NCBI GenBank assembly: GCA_019307065.1
Contig: JAFDKH010000041.1
Location: 1-48,210, forward strand
Direction of reading: 5' to 3'
Source: Deltaproteobacteria bacterium
GTDB lineage: Bacteria > Myxococcota > B64-G9
DNA length: 48,210 nt
Shown: positions 16,650 through 24,396 of the stretch, piece after piece
How the letters are laid out: every line of letters starts with the position of its first letter
Numbering within the stretch: the stretch's first letter is position 1
Program-made: the position numbers and the translations under genes
Notes under the pieces: model-generated
What the model was told of the DNA's origin: nothing
Databases searched by the model: none
What the model saw: only the letters and a program-made list of their open reading frames with translations

Positions 16650-17918
16650 ATGAAACAAATATTCTGGGTGAGCCTGGCTTGTTCTGCTTTTGTTGCCTTG
16701 TACGCTTGTGATTTCAAAGAATTTCATGACTGTGCCGACCAAACTCCGTACGGAGACTGCTGGGATGACTGTAGGGATGAATACGGCGATTGCTGGGACG
16801 ATGACTTCGACGGCGGCAGCGACGACGATTACTACTCGGGCTGGTGCGAAGACAACTCGGATTGTCATTCAGGCGAGATCTGCGCCCCGGGCGGACAGTG
16901 CATGGAAACCGTGATGAATTGCCCGCTGACCGATGAATGCCTGCCCGATCCCGAAGGGTATGTGCCCGACTGGCAGGGTATCGATCCTACCTACGTGGGC
17001 ACCTTCGAGGCTGACGGGGTCGTCGGCCGGGCCATTGTCGACATCGATTTCTACGAAGATCATTTTTATGGCGAAGGCTGGGTCGAACTGAAACTCGACG
17101 ACTGGTCGTTCGAATCTCTTAATATTGTGGTCACCGGCACCCGTGAAGACGATCAACTCTGGGGTCAAGTCGTCGATCCGGACGCTCGGGAACGCAGTTT
17201 CGACGCCGTTTTTACCGCGCAACTGCTCTCGGCCAGCGAGATTCGCGGTGTTCTTCAAGTTTCTTCCGATGACGGGTTTTTCGAGGGCGAGTTCGCCCTC
17301 TATCGCACCTCACCCTGTGGCTGCGACTTGCAACCGGTTTGCAGCAGCAATGCCGACTGCCCCGAGGGCCAGCAATGCCATGACGGCCAGTGCATCGAAC
17401 CCGACGGAAGTTGTGTCAAGAACACTGATTGTGCCGAAGGCCAGGTCTGCCTGGACGGTCAGTGCACTGTCTTGTGTACCGCAGACGAAGACTGCCCGGA
17501 AGGTCAAATCTGCGACGGCTGCAGCTGTATACCTGCCTGCCAGTTCGAGTGCTGTACCGACGAAGATTGCTCAGCCGATCACGAATGTATCGACAATCAA
17601 TGCACGCCAATTTGCGAGTTCGAGTGTTGCGCCGATAGCGATTGCCCCGAGGGCAAAGAATGCATCGATGGCGCATGCACTATTGTCTGTGAACATGAAT
17701 GCTGTACCGACGCCGATTGTGCCGCCGGTGACGAATGTGTCGAAAACACCTGCCTGACCCCCTGCGAATTGAATTGCCAATGCGAAGCCGATGAAGTCTG
17801 CCAGGACGGCTATTGCATAATCCCCGATGAGGAACCCCCCAATGATTGCGTCTCTGATTGCGATTGCAATTACGACGGCGGCGAACGCTGTATCGACGGC
17901 CAGTGCCAGATTCCTTGA
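16650..17918 (+). CDS. Secreted Cys-rich protein with EB/Dickkopf-like repeats
   Basis: 422 residues. A signal peptide ends at VALYAC20, a possible lipobox (Tyr at -2 is unusual). An acidic, Cys-rich linker (21-100) is followed by a compact domain at about 105-222 with no recognised match. From residue 231 to the end there are about eight modules of the pattern C-x3-x-DC-x2-G-x2-C-x2-G-x-C, for example CSSNADCPEGQQCHDGQC, with an earlier copy near 66-84. Later modules are joined by C-x-F/H-E-CC linkers. These should form small disulfide-bonded units outside the cytoplasm. AAAGGAGG precedes the ATG. A similar single module occurs in the lipoprotein at 19502-20395. Confidence 0.88.
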   Translation: MKQIFWVSLACSAFVALYACDFKEFHDCADQTPYGDCWDDCRDEYGDCWDDDFDGGSDDDYYSGWCEDNSDCHSGEICAPGGQCMETVMNCPLTDECLPDPEGYVPDWQGIDPTYVGTFEADGVVGRAIVDIDFYEDHFYGEGWVELKLDDWSFESLNIVVTGTREDDQLWGQVVDPDARERSFDAVFTAQLLSASEIRGVLQVSSDDGFFEGEFALYRTSPCGCDLQPVCSSNADCPEGQQCHDGQCIEPDGSCVKNTDCAEGQVCLDGQCTVLCTADEDCPEGQICDGCSCIPACQFECCTDEDCSADHECIDNQCTPICEFECCADSDCPEGKECIDGACTIVCEHECCTDADCAAGDECVENTCLTPCELNCQCEADEVCQDGYCIIPDEEPPNDCVSDCDCNYDGGERCIDGQCQIP

Positions 17919-17930
17919 CATCCCGACCGG

Positions 17931-17956
17931 TCCTCCGGACGATAGAGTTCGGAGGA
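17931..17956 (+). terminator. Candidate hairpin after the Cys-rich gene
   Basis: TCCTCCG (17931-17937) and CGGAGGA (17950-17956) form a perfect seven-pair stem with a 12-base loop, starting 12 bases after the stop codon. No T-run follows directly, so an intrinsic terminator is not certain. Confidence 0.4.
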
Positions 17957-18374
17957 TCGCTGCCTTCGAGTTATGAATACATATCGATGTATTCACCAAT
18001 TTTTCCGACGAGGAAAAAGGGTAGATTCAATAGTTTGAAATTTCGCCCTTTGCCAGACGCTAGTTCGTCCAAATGGGAGCAAAGGGGGACGTTGGAACAT
18101 AAGAATATTAATCCAATAGATCCCTCTCTCAAACCCACCCTCGTCTTCATTTTTGTCCGAAAGTAAGGGCAATTTGACACAGCATGTGTATTAAAATAAG
18201 CCCTGTTTTTGGCCGAAATTGTATTAAAGCAAGACCAATATTTATATGCCTTTGTTATGTCAGGTTTTTTTGTAGTTTTATATCAGATGTGAATATGTTG
18301 AAAGAAATCCGTGTCTGCTTGTCAACACCAAGTATCAAGGATACAAGAATTAATGGAGTTCGGAGGAGCGGACG
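17957..18374. other. AT-richer non-coding gap with inverted repeats
   Basis: No convincing gene is seen in this stretch on either strand. It contains an eight-pair palindrome at 17975-17994 (GAATACAT, loop ATCG, ATGTATTC). A second inverted repeat pairs CCCTTTGC at 18046-18053 with GCAAAGGG at 18079-18086. A promoter-like pair lies near the end. Base composition is visibly more AT-rich than its neighbours, mainly from 18100 to 18355. The 12-mer GAGTTCGGAGGA occurs at both ends (17945-17956 and 18356-18367). Confidence 0.6.
18319..18347 (+). promoter_or_regulatory. Candidate promoter of the cysteine desulfurase gene
   Basis: TTGTCA at 18319-18324 and TACAAG at 18342-18347 are separated by 17 bases. 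This predicts a start of transcription about 20 bases before the coding start at 18375, whose ribosome site GGAGGA lies at 18362-18367. Confidence 0.45.
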
Positions 18375-19496
18375 ATGAAGAAAATCTATCTCGATTACAA
18401 TGCATCCACACCGATTGCACCCGACGTCAGCCGGGCCATGCAGCCTTATCTGGCCGAACACTACGGCAACCCGTCGAGCAGTCATTGGGCCGGCGCGCCC
18501 GCTAAAGCTGCGGTCGAAAAGGCCAGGTCCCAACTGGCCGGGCTGTTGGGCTGCAAGTTTAGTGAGGTCGTTTTCACCAGCGGGGGGACCGAGTCGAACA
18601 ATTACGCAATTAAGGGTACCTTTTTTGCCCTGCAGGACAAGGGCTCGCATATCATTACCTCACAGATCGAGCATCCGGCCGTCATTCAACCCTGCAAATT
18701 CTTAGAAAAACTGGGAGCCCAAATAACCTACTTGCCGGTCGATGCCCGGGGGCTTGTCGACCCGGATGATATCAAAAAGGCAATTAAAGCAGAGACGATC
18801 CTGGTGTCGATCATGCATGCCAACAATGAAACCGGCAGCATTCAGCCGATCTCCGAGATCTCCAAGATCACTCGTGAGCGCGGCGTCTGGCTTCACAGCG
18901 ACGCGGCCCAGTCAGTCGGCAAGATCGCCTGCGACGTCTTAGAACTCGGAGTAGATTTACTGTCAGTCGCCGGACACAAGGTCTACGCACCAAAGGGTGT
19001 CGGGGCTATCTTCATCCGCCAGGGCATCGAACTTGTAAGTTTTATGCACGGCGCCGGACATGAGTCCGGCCGGCGGGCCGGGACCGAAAATGTTCTTTTA
19101 AATGTCGGCCTGGGGGCCGCCGCCGAATTAGCCGAGCAGCTAAGAGAAAAATCGGCCAGCTGTGAATTGCGCGATTTGTTTTTTGACGACCTGCAAGGGC
19201 ACTTTGGCGATCGGGTGGTATTGAACGGGCACCCGACAAAACGTCTACCGAACACTCTCTACGTCTCATTCGTCGGAAAAAATGGCAGTCAGATCCTGCA
19301 ACAGCTAGAAGGCGTGGCCGCTTCTACCGGGGCGGCCTGCCATGCCGATTCAGTCGAACTGTCTGCTGTTTTAGAAGCCATGCAGATCGACAAGCAAGTC
19401 GGTATGGGTGCCATCCGTTTCTCGCTGGGCCGTGCGACCACCCGGACCGATATCAAGGCTGTGGTTGAGATGCTGAAGAATGTGGTTAGCGGTTGA
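18375..19496 (+). CDS. Cysteine desulfurase, NifS/IscS family
   Basis: 373 residues, a PLP enzyme that takes sulfur from cysteine for Fe-S clusters or thio-modification. Motifs: YLDYNASTPIAP, FTSGGTESNN, EHPAVIQPC, HANNETGSIQP, HSDAAQSVGKI, the PLP lysine in VAGHKVYAPKG, the RRAGTEN phosphate/substrate loop, and the active-site Cys in ASTGAACHAD. The C-terminus matches a short-loop NifS/IscS layout. No scaffold gene (iscU, nifU, sufU) or Rrf2 regulator is adjacent, so it may be a stand-alone sulfur donor. The ATG at 18375 has GGAGGA seven bases upstream. Confidence 0.95.
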   Translation: MKKIYLDYNASTPIAPDVSRAMQPYLAEHYGNPSSSHWAGAPAKAAVEKARSQLAGLLGCKFSEVVFTSGGTESNNYAIKGTFFALQDKGSHIITSQIEHPAVIQPCKFLEKLGAQITYLPVDARGLVDPDDIKKAIKAETILVSIMHANNETGSIQPISEISKITRERGVWLHSDAAQSVGKIACDVLELGVDLLSVAGHKVYAPKGVGAIFIRQGIELVSFMHGAGHESGRRAGTENVLLNVGLGAAAELAEQLREKSASCELRDLFFDDLQGHFGDRVVLNGHPTKRLPNTLYVSFVGKNGSQILQQLEGVAASTGAACHADSVELSAVLEAMQIDKQVGMGAIRFSLGRATTRTDIKAVVEMLKNVVSG

Positions 19497-19501
19497 GCCG
19501 T

Positions 19502-20395
19502 TCAGCGGGCGCAGCGAAACCCAAGATACTCTTTGTAGACAGTCGGCACTTCGCCGCCACGGTTGGCACAGCGAGTCAAGGCCGCTTCGTGCAAGTAACT
19601 GCCCCCGCGCATGGCCCGGTGAGTGCTGTCAGCGGGCCCGGGCGGGTTGTTGGCCGGACTTGATGCGTAATAATCAGCTAGATAATAGTCGTTGACCCAC
19701 TCCCAAACATTGCCGCCCATATCCAGGGCACCGCACGGGCTGACCCCGGCCGGCAGGCTGCCGACCGGCTGAACACTAATGACGCACTCCGAACTGGCCG
19801 CGCGTGAGCAATCAGGGTCGGCGTTGCCCCAGGGGAAAATCCTGGCGTCTAATCCACGGGCGGCTTTTTCCCATTCGGCTTCACTGGGCAGGCGATTATT
19901 CAGCCAGCCGCAATAAGTCCGGGCTTGTTCCCAGTTAACGCAAACCACGGGAAGGTCGGCGTTCTGTACAGGATCCCAGTGACACTCGGGATCACTGGCG
20001 GGCGGGAAACAAGTTCCCGAACGAACACAGGCTTGATAATTGGCCTGGCTGACTTCATGGCGATCGATCTCGAAAGCCGCCAGATTGATGTCATGATAGG
20101 GAACCTCATCGGCGGCACAGGGCGCCTCGACGTTTTCATCACAACCCATATGAAAAGTGCCGGCATCAACTGTGACCATGTCGTCTTGCGGGCGGTCGCT
20201 ATCGCCGGCGCCGCCATCCCCGTCATCTGTTCCGTTGCTGCCATCTTTTTGCTGGCGACAGATACCCTCCGCGCAGCTGAACCCGGCGGCACAGTCGCCG
20301 TCATTCGAGCAGCGATTGCTCGGAGTGCAACCGACCAGGCTGACCGCCAGAATTATCAGCCCCAACAGACTAGCTAATCTTTTAAAAATGCTCAC
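19502..20395 (-). CDS. SUMF1/FGE-fold lipoprotein with one Cys-rich module
   Basis: 297 residues from a GTG at 20395, which gives a clean lipoprotein signal ending LVGC. The frame extends to a TTG at 20431, and neither start has a clear ribosome site. After the lipobox comes a CSNDGDCAAGFSCAEGIC module, a Gly/Asp linker, then a formylglycine-generating-enzyme-like domain: TVDAGTFHMGCDE, EVSQANYQACV, RLPSEAEWEKAARG, GNVWEWVNDYY, AMRGGSYLHEA, GFRCAR. The Cys pair that copper-dependent FGEs use near RGGSW is not complete: the first position is His. So sulfatase activation is unlikely, and a binding or structural role is more plausible. Confidence 0.9.
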   Translation of the reverse strand: MSIFKRLASLLGLIILAVSLVGCTPSNRCSNDGDCAAGFSCAEGICRQQKDGSNGTDDGDGGAGDSDRPQDDMVTVDAGTFHMGCDENVEAPCAADEVPYHDINLAAFEIDRHEVSQANYQACVRSGTCFPPASDPECHWDPVQNADLPVVCVNWEQARTYCGWLNNRLPSEAEWEKAARGLDARIFPWGNADPDCSRAASSECVISVQPVGSLPAGVSPCGALDMGGNVWEWVNDYYLADYYASSPANNPPGPADSTHRAMRGGSYLHEAALTRCANRGGEVPTVYKEYLGFRCAR

Positions 20396-20432
20396 CTGAA
20401 CAATTTTATGAGTGATCGCGGGAAATAGCAAC

Positions 20433-20458
20433 TTGACGAACGCAATATGTGATATAAT
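20433..20458 (+). promoter_or_regulatory. Candidate promoter for the 20500 lipoprotein gene
   Basis: A perfect TATAAT at 20453-20458 lies 42 bases before the ATG at 20500. TTGACG at 20433-20438 is upstream, but the spacer is only 14 bases, so the -35 assignment is doubtful. Confidence 0.4.
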
Positions 20459-20499
20459 TCTCCTAACTTGAACAGCCTGAGCAGGTATGGGAGCTAATT

Positions 20500-21267
20500 A
20501 TGAAACACTTTGGTTTCGCTTTTATTTTCATTTTGATCTTGCCGCTCTTTCCCGCTTGCCAAATGACTGACCCACCGGCTGCACAATCGGGTATGATTAC
20601 AAACATTGAACCCCAGGAAAATAAGGGCCAATTCTATGTTTCTCCGCGCTGGTCGCCGGCAGGAGATCGATTGTACCTGTCGGGCTACGCAGGAATCGGT
20701 TTGTATGAATTGCAGCTTGGTCAAAAAACCATTTCGAAACTGGAGGCCGTCAATCCAGCCGTTGCCAGCCAACAAGATCTACTTTTCGAAAACGACCGGC
20801 TGCGAGTGACGTTTGACAGATATCGCGGGCGGATCATTCGCGACGACGGCCAGACGCTCGAAACTCTGGCCGAGAACGCCTGGGGCGTGCGCGTTAGCCC
20901 AGGCGGGAACCTGATTGCTTTTTGCAGCGGGCACCTGCCAACCGCCGAATTGCGGGTAATCAACTTAGCCGGCCGGACCCTTTTTAGCGGCCCGGGCGCC
21001 CAAACGGTTTGGCACCCCGACGGAAACCGGTTGATTTATACACTCCCGCTTGCAGGCCTGACACCGGCCGGAAAGGTTTACTTAGCCGGGGCCGACCTGC
21101 AGCTGCTCGATCTGAATATCGGCCGGCCGCAGCCCTTGACCGAAACCAAAGACATTATCGAAATGCAGCCGGCCATCTCACCGCAGGGTGAGCGACTGGC
21201 CTTCGTCGATTGGCAAAGCGGCACTGTTTTCCTTGCCGAAATCAAAGATCCGGGAGGTGCCCGATGA
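20500..21267 (+). CDS. Lipoprotein with TolB/PD40-like propeller repeats
   Basis: 255 residues. The signal peptide ends in FPAC. The body contains repeats of the PD40 (TolB-type) form, such as VSPRWSPAGDRLYLSGY, VRVSPGGNLIAFCS, TVWHPDGNRLIYTLPL and PAISPQGERLAFVDW, enough for part of a beta-propeller. It is likely envelope-anchored and protein-binding; the partner is unknown. It overlaps the CHAP protein gene by four bases (ATGA), and the two face the same way, so they probably act together at the cell surface. Confidence 0.87.
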   Translation: MKHFGFAFIFILILPLFPACQMTDPPAAQSGMITNIEPQENKGQFYVSPRWSPAGDRLYLSGYAGIGLYELQLGQKTISKLEAVNPAVASQQDLLFENDRLRVTFDRYRGRIIRDDGQTLETLAENAWGVRVSPGGNLIAFCSGHLPTAELRVINLAGRTLFSGPGAQTVWHPDGNRLIYTLPLAGLTPAGKVYLAGADLQLLDLNIGRPQPLTETKDIIEMQPAISPQGERLAFVDWQSGTVFLAEIKDPGGAR

Positions 21268-22349
21268 GGTTACTTCTGCGGATCGCCCTGGCTGTTATCC
21301 TGATAAGCTGTTGCCGGCCGGCAAACTCATGGGCCGTATTTGAATGCGGTGGTGAGCAAGACACATGTACCTGCGGCGGTAACAATTTCTGTATATGTGA
21401 CGGCACCTGCGGCAACTGCGTCTGGCACGCCTGGCACATGGCCTGTTGCGGTTGGGGCCGCGCCCTAGCGTGGTGCACCGACGCCGGAACCTGGGATGAG
21501 TATGCATCCGATAACGGTTATCAAATGGGCAGTGCCCCGCAAAACAGCTCGATCTTCGTCTGCAATCCATCGGCTACCTGCAGCCAGTGGGGACACGTCG
21601 GCTGGGTAGTCACCGCCTACCCCGACGGCAGCTTCGATTCGACCGAACAATTCTGGGGCGGGCCCTGCGGAACTCATGACCGCCATCGCGACGCCGGTTT
21701 TGCCACGGCCGGGTTCATCTACGATCCCGACGGGGCCGAAGTCGACGGGGCCGAGTTTGTTTCGGAAAGTATCCCCGATGGAACTCATTTCGATCCGGGC
21801 CAGAGCTTCACCAAGCGCTGGACCATGCGCAACAGCGGCACTTCAACCTGGACCAGAAGCGCAAATTTCTTGTGGACCTTCGACGGCCAGGAACAGTTCG
21901 GGGCAACCGAGCAAACCCTGTTGCCCGAAGGAACCTCGGTTGCTCCCGGAGCAACCTATGATTGGCAGGTCGCCATGACCGCCCCGCAGGCAACAGGAAC
22001 TCATCGCGGCTACTGGCGTATGGACAATTTCGGAGTCGGCCGCTTCGGCGATCGGGTCTGGGTGGAAATCATCGTCGATGAAACCGACGGCGGTCCGCCC
22101 GATGCAGGCGTTGATGCCGGAACTGACGCCGGAACTGACGCCGGCAGCGACCCGGGTTCGGACCCGAACAATCCCGATCAAGATCAGCCCGACGGAACAA
22201 TCGACGCCGGGCAGGATTCACAGCCTGCCGACAACGGTTCAGAAGATGATCTTAGCGGTTGCCGATGTTCTTCCAATCCGGCCTCAGGCTCTTTATGGTT
22301 TATCATTATTTGTCTTGTCGGCCTGAGAATTCGCCGGAAAGGACAATGA
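21264..22349 (+). CDS. Secreted CHAP-domain protein with FW (NBR1 Ig-like) domain and MYXO-CTERM-like tail
   Basis: 361 residues. Signal peptide about 1-23. A CHAP-type region at about 45-155 carries probable catalytic Cys52 in GNCVWHAW and His111 in GHVGWV, suggesting a peptidoglycan amidase/endopeptidase. Residues 165-271 match the four-tryptophan (NBR1 Ig-like) domain: KRWTMRNSGTSTWT, GYWRMDNFG, RVWVEI. A low-complexity DAGTDAG linker runs about 281-325. The end has GCRC, a hydrophobic helix and RIRRKG, a Cys/TM/Arg tail like MYXO-CTERM sorting signals. ATG at 21264 follows GGAGG and overlaps the previous stop. The upstream open frame from 21210 has no ribosome site. Confidence 0.87.
   Translation: MRLLLRIALAVILISCCRPANSWAVFECGGEQDTCTCGGNNFCICDGTCGNCVWHAWHMACCGWGRALAWCTDAGTWDEYASDNGYQMGSAPQNSSIFVCNPSATCSQWGHVGWVVTAYPDGSFDSTEQFWGGPCGTHDRHRDAGFATAGFIYDPDGAEVDGAEFVSESIPDGTHFDPGQSFTKRWTMRNSGTSTWTRSANFLWTFDGQEQFGATEQTLLPEGTSVAPGATYDWQVAMTAPQATGTHRGYWRMDNFGVGRFGDRVWVEIIVDETDGGPPDAGVDAGTDAGTDAGSDPGSDPNNPDQDQPDGTIDAGQDSQPADNGSEDDLSGCRCSSNPASGSLWFIIICLVGLRIRRKGQ
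22116..22151 (+). repeat. Three 12-bp tandem units in the linker of the CHAP protein
   Basis: GCCGGAACTGAC occurs twice in tandem (22116-22127, 22128-22139), followed by a diverged third copy to 22151. It encodes the DAGTDAGTDAGSD linker, a kind of spacer common in myxobacterial surface proteins. Confidence 0.85.
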
Positions 22350-22434
22350 GAATGGATAAGGTGGGATGAAGCCGGTCAGAAAAAATTGCTCGCAATTATG
22401 ACGGCCAAGGGCTGCGCAGCTCCCTAATAAGGTA

Positions 22435-22467
22435 ATATTTGACAATATCCTGCGAAACACCGATAAA
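22435..22467 (+). promoter_or_regulatory. Promoter overlapped by a dyad upstream of the metal-uptake genes
   Basis: TTGACA at 22439-22444 and GATAAA at 22462-22467 have a 17-base spacer. The -35 box lies inside an inverted repeat, ATATT (22435-22439), TGAC, AATAT (22444-22448). A repressor bound there would block transcription, as Zur, Fur or MntR proteins do at metal-uptake genes. The half-sites do not clearly match one known consensus. Confidence 0.5.
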
Positions 22468-22477
22468 TTAACCCTGG

Positions 22478-22936
22478 ATGATTCAACCAATCTTCAAATC
22501 GGCTCGAGGTTCCCAACTAACCGCCGGGCTTGCTTTCCTGACAATCGGCCTGGTTGGCTGGTTGGTGATCTTTCCGCTCCTGGCGCCTTTGCACCTCGCA
22601 TTCGCGTCACATAAACATCGTTATTGCGCGGTTCACCATCGCTACGAGGACGTTCTGCCCGAAAGTAACCCCCGGGCCAAACGCCACTCGACCGTCCCAT
22701 TCGACAACATACCTGGACTCCGGGCTGGCACTTTTCATGCGGCGAAAGACAATCACGTTGCATGCCCGTTTGCCAACCTGGTCTCGACTAACTTGGCACT
22801 TGGTTCCGAACTCGACAATTCGTTGGCCCCGGTCGAAGACGGCTGCGGTCGTTACGAAAATCAACCTGACGGCGTTGCCGCCATATCCATCCTGGCCAGA
22901 GCACCCAAGCATTCCCCTCCTGCGGAAGTCTCCTAG
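22478..22936 (+). CDS. Membrane-anchored protein with His/Cys cluster, probable metal-locus component
   Basis: 152 residues, not assigned to a named family. A TM helix at about 14-38 is followed by an external segment with HKHRYCAVHHRYEDV at residues 45-59 (His45, His47, Cys50, His53, His54), a plausible metal-binding site, and later CPF near 96. The start ATG at 22478 lies only about 10 bases after the -10 box and has no ribosome site, so translation may be leaderless or the start may differ. It precedes the porin-like, ZnuA-like and ZnuB-like genes in the same direction. The metal role is inferred from context and the His/Cys cluster. Confidence 0.65.
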   Translation: MIQPIFKSARGSQLTAGLAFLTIGLVGWLVIFPLLAPLHLAFASHKHRYCAVHHRYEDVLPESNPRAKRHSTVPFDNIPGLRAGTFHAAKDNHVACPFANLVSTNLALGSELDNSLAPVEDGCGRYENQPDGVAAISILARAPKHSPPAEVS

Positions 22937-22976
22937 ACAATCAGCATTTACAAAATAGTCTAATACGTCCGCTGTT

Positions 22977-23004
22977 GCGCTGCAGGCATACCCGCTGCAG
23001 ACGC
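22977..23004 (+). other. Stem-loop between metal-locus genes
   Basis: GCGCTGCAG (22977-22985) can pair with CTGCAG-A-CGC (22995-23004) across a nine-base loop, nine pairs with one bulged A. No T-run follows. It could protect the downstream transcript or reduce read-through between the small protein and the barrel gene. Confidence 0.4.
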
Positions 23005-23026
23005 TACACGAGAAGAGGAATGATCA

Positions 23027-24373
23027 ATGCATAAACTCGCGTTTTATACCTTTGTAGCCCTGCTGTTGCTGTTGCCCGGCAGGGCATATCCACAAGACAA
23101 GGAAAAACCCAAGTCGGCGACTTCAACCGCCGATCAGATCAAAGCTGCACCCGAGATAGATGTTGGAAAGCTTCTAGAGCGCCTCAAGGCCCTCGAATCC
23201 CAATTGCGCCAAATTCAACAAGCCCGTGAAGATGAAGAACTCGAGAAACTGCGCCAGTCGGCTAGTACCGAAGCCGCCTCGGCTCCAGACAAAACCGTAA
23301 TTTCGAAAGACCGAACCTACATAACCGCATCGCGTTCGCTCCAGGCACTGAATCCCGAGATCAGCGTCAGCGGCGATTTCCTGGCCCAACTGGTCCTGAA
23401 CGAGGACTTCACCGGTTACGCCGGTGCCAATGACCGCAGCGGATTGCCGTTGCGGGCCCTGGATCTGCACGTTCAGTCGACGCTCGACCCTTTCTCGTTT
23501 ACCAAGATAGCCCTGGGATTCATGCCCTATGAAGGCGTCTCGCTCGAAGAACTCTACATAACCTGGACCGGAGTCATTCCGCGTTGCACCCTCACTGTGG
23601 GGCACTTCAGACAACAATTCGGAGTGGTAAATCGCTGGCACGAACACGATCTCGACCAGACCGGCTATCCGCTGGCCCTGGACGAACTGCTCGGCGAAGG
23701 CGGACTTTCCCAGTCGGGCCTGTCATTGAGCTGGCTGATGCCGGCGCTCTGGGCTCATACCAACGAGTTGACCATCCAGGTCACCGACGGGCTCAATGAA
23801 CACTTGTTTGCCGGCGAGTATTTCAGTGTGCCGACGGTGCTAGTGCACCTGAAAAACTACTACGACCTTTCCGAAAACACATATCTCGAACTGGGCTTGA
23901 CCGGCATGTTCGGTTTCAACAACCAACGCGGATACCCGGACCCCGACATTGACGACCTGCTACTGGACGACGACTACCGGACCACCTACGTGGCCGGCGC
24001 CGACTTGACCCTGTTTTGGAGCCCATTGAAGCAAGCTCGCTACCGTTCACTGACCTGGCGCAGCGAGGGTTTGTGGGTACGCAAGGAAACCGAGACGGAC
24101 ACTCGGCATGGCTGGGGAATCTACAGCTATCTGCAGTACCAGTTGGGCGCAAGTTGGTTCGTGGGTCTCCGCGCAGATCTCGTCGAGCCGCTCAATAACG
24201 GCAACAAGACGCTGCTCTGGCAGGCGGTCCCATATGTGACCTTCTGGCAAAGCGAATTCGTCTATCTGCGCCTGGAAGTCCGCCACGGTGAAGTCTTCGA
24301 AGGCGGCCACGACACCCGCGTGCTTTTTCAAGTCAACTGGGCCGCCGGGCCGCATAAACATGAAAAATATTAA
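23027..24373 (+). CDS. Porin-like outer-membrane barrel protein of the metal locus
   Basis: 448 residues. Signal peptide about 1-22 (LLLLLPGRAYPQ), then a coiled-coil stretch at about 45-80 (ERLKALESQLRQIQQ), then alternating hydrophobic/polar strands to the end with barrel-like segments such as FSFTKIALGFMPYEGVSLEE, LTVGHFRQQFGVVNRWHEHD and YLRLEVRHGEVFEG. The overall form is that of phosphate-selective-porin-like barrels. The C-terminus GPHKHEKY carries His residues. AGAAGAGGAA precedes the ATG. The binding protein and permease genes follow at 23 and 38 bases, so it probably brings the same metal across the outer membrane. Confidence 0.87.
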   Translation: MHKLAFYTFVALLLLLPGRAYPQDKEKPKSATSTADQIKAAPEIDVGKLLERLKALESQLRQIQQAREDEELEKLRQSASTEAASAPDKTVISKDRTYITASRSLQALNPEISVSGDFLAQLVLNEDFTGYAGANDRSGLPLRALDLHVQSTLDPFSFTKIALGFMPYEGVSLEELYITWTGVIPRCTLTVGHFRQQFGVVNRWHEHDLDQTGYPLALDELLGEGGLSQSGLSLSWLMPALWAHTNELTIQVTDGLNEHLFAGEYFSVPTVLVHLKNYYDLSENTYLELGLTGMFGFNNQRGYPDPDIDDLLLDDDYRTTYVAGADLTLFWSPLKQARYRSLTWRSEGLWVRKETETDTRHGWGIYSYLQYQLGASWFVGLRADLVEPLNNGNKTLLWQAVPYVTFWQSEFVYLRLEVRHGEVFEGGHDTRVLFQVNWAAGPHKHEKY

Positions 24374-24396
24374 TTGCTAAAGGAAAAGGTACTATC

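Noticed and set aside
16650..17918. Tandem Cys-rich repeats mistaken for a CRISPR-like or satellite array
   Set aside because: The repetition is at protein level, in frame and diverged in DNA; there are no identical spacer-separated repeats.
17858..18180. Short open frames on both strands in the 18-kb gap
   Set aside because: No ribosome site, low-complexity composition and no recognisable motif; they overlap each other and the end of the Cys-rich gene.
19502..20395. Active formylglycine-generating enzyme
   Set aside because: The Cys pair used for catalysis is incomplete and no sulfatase gene is near.
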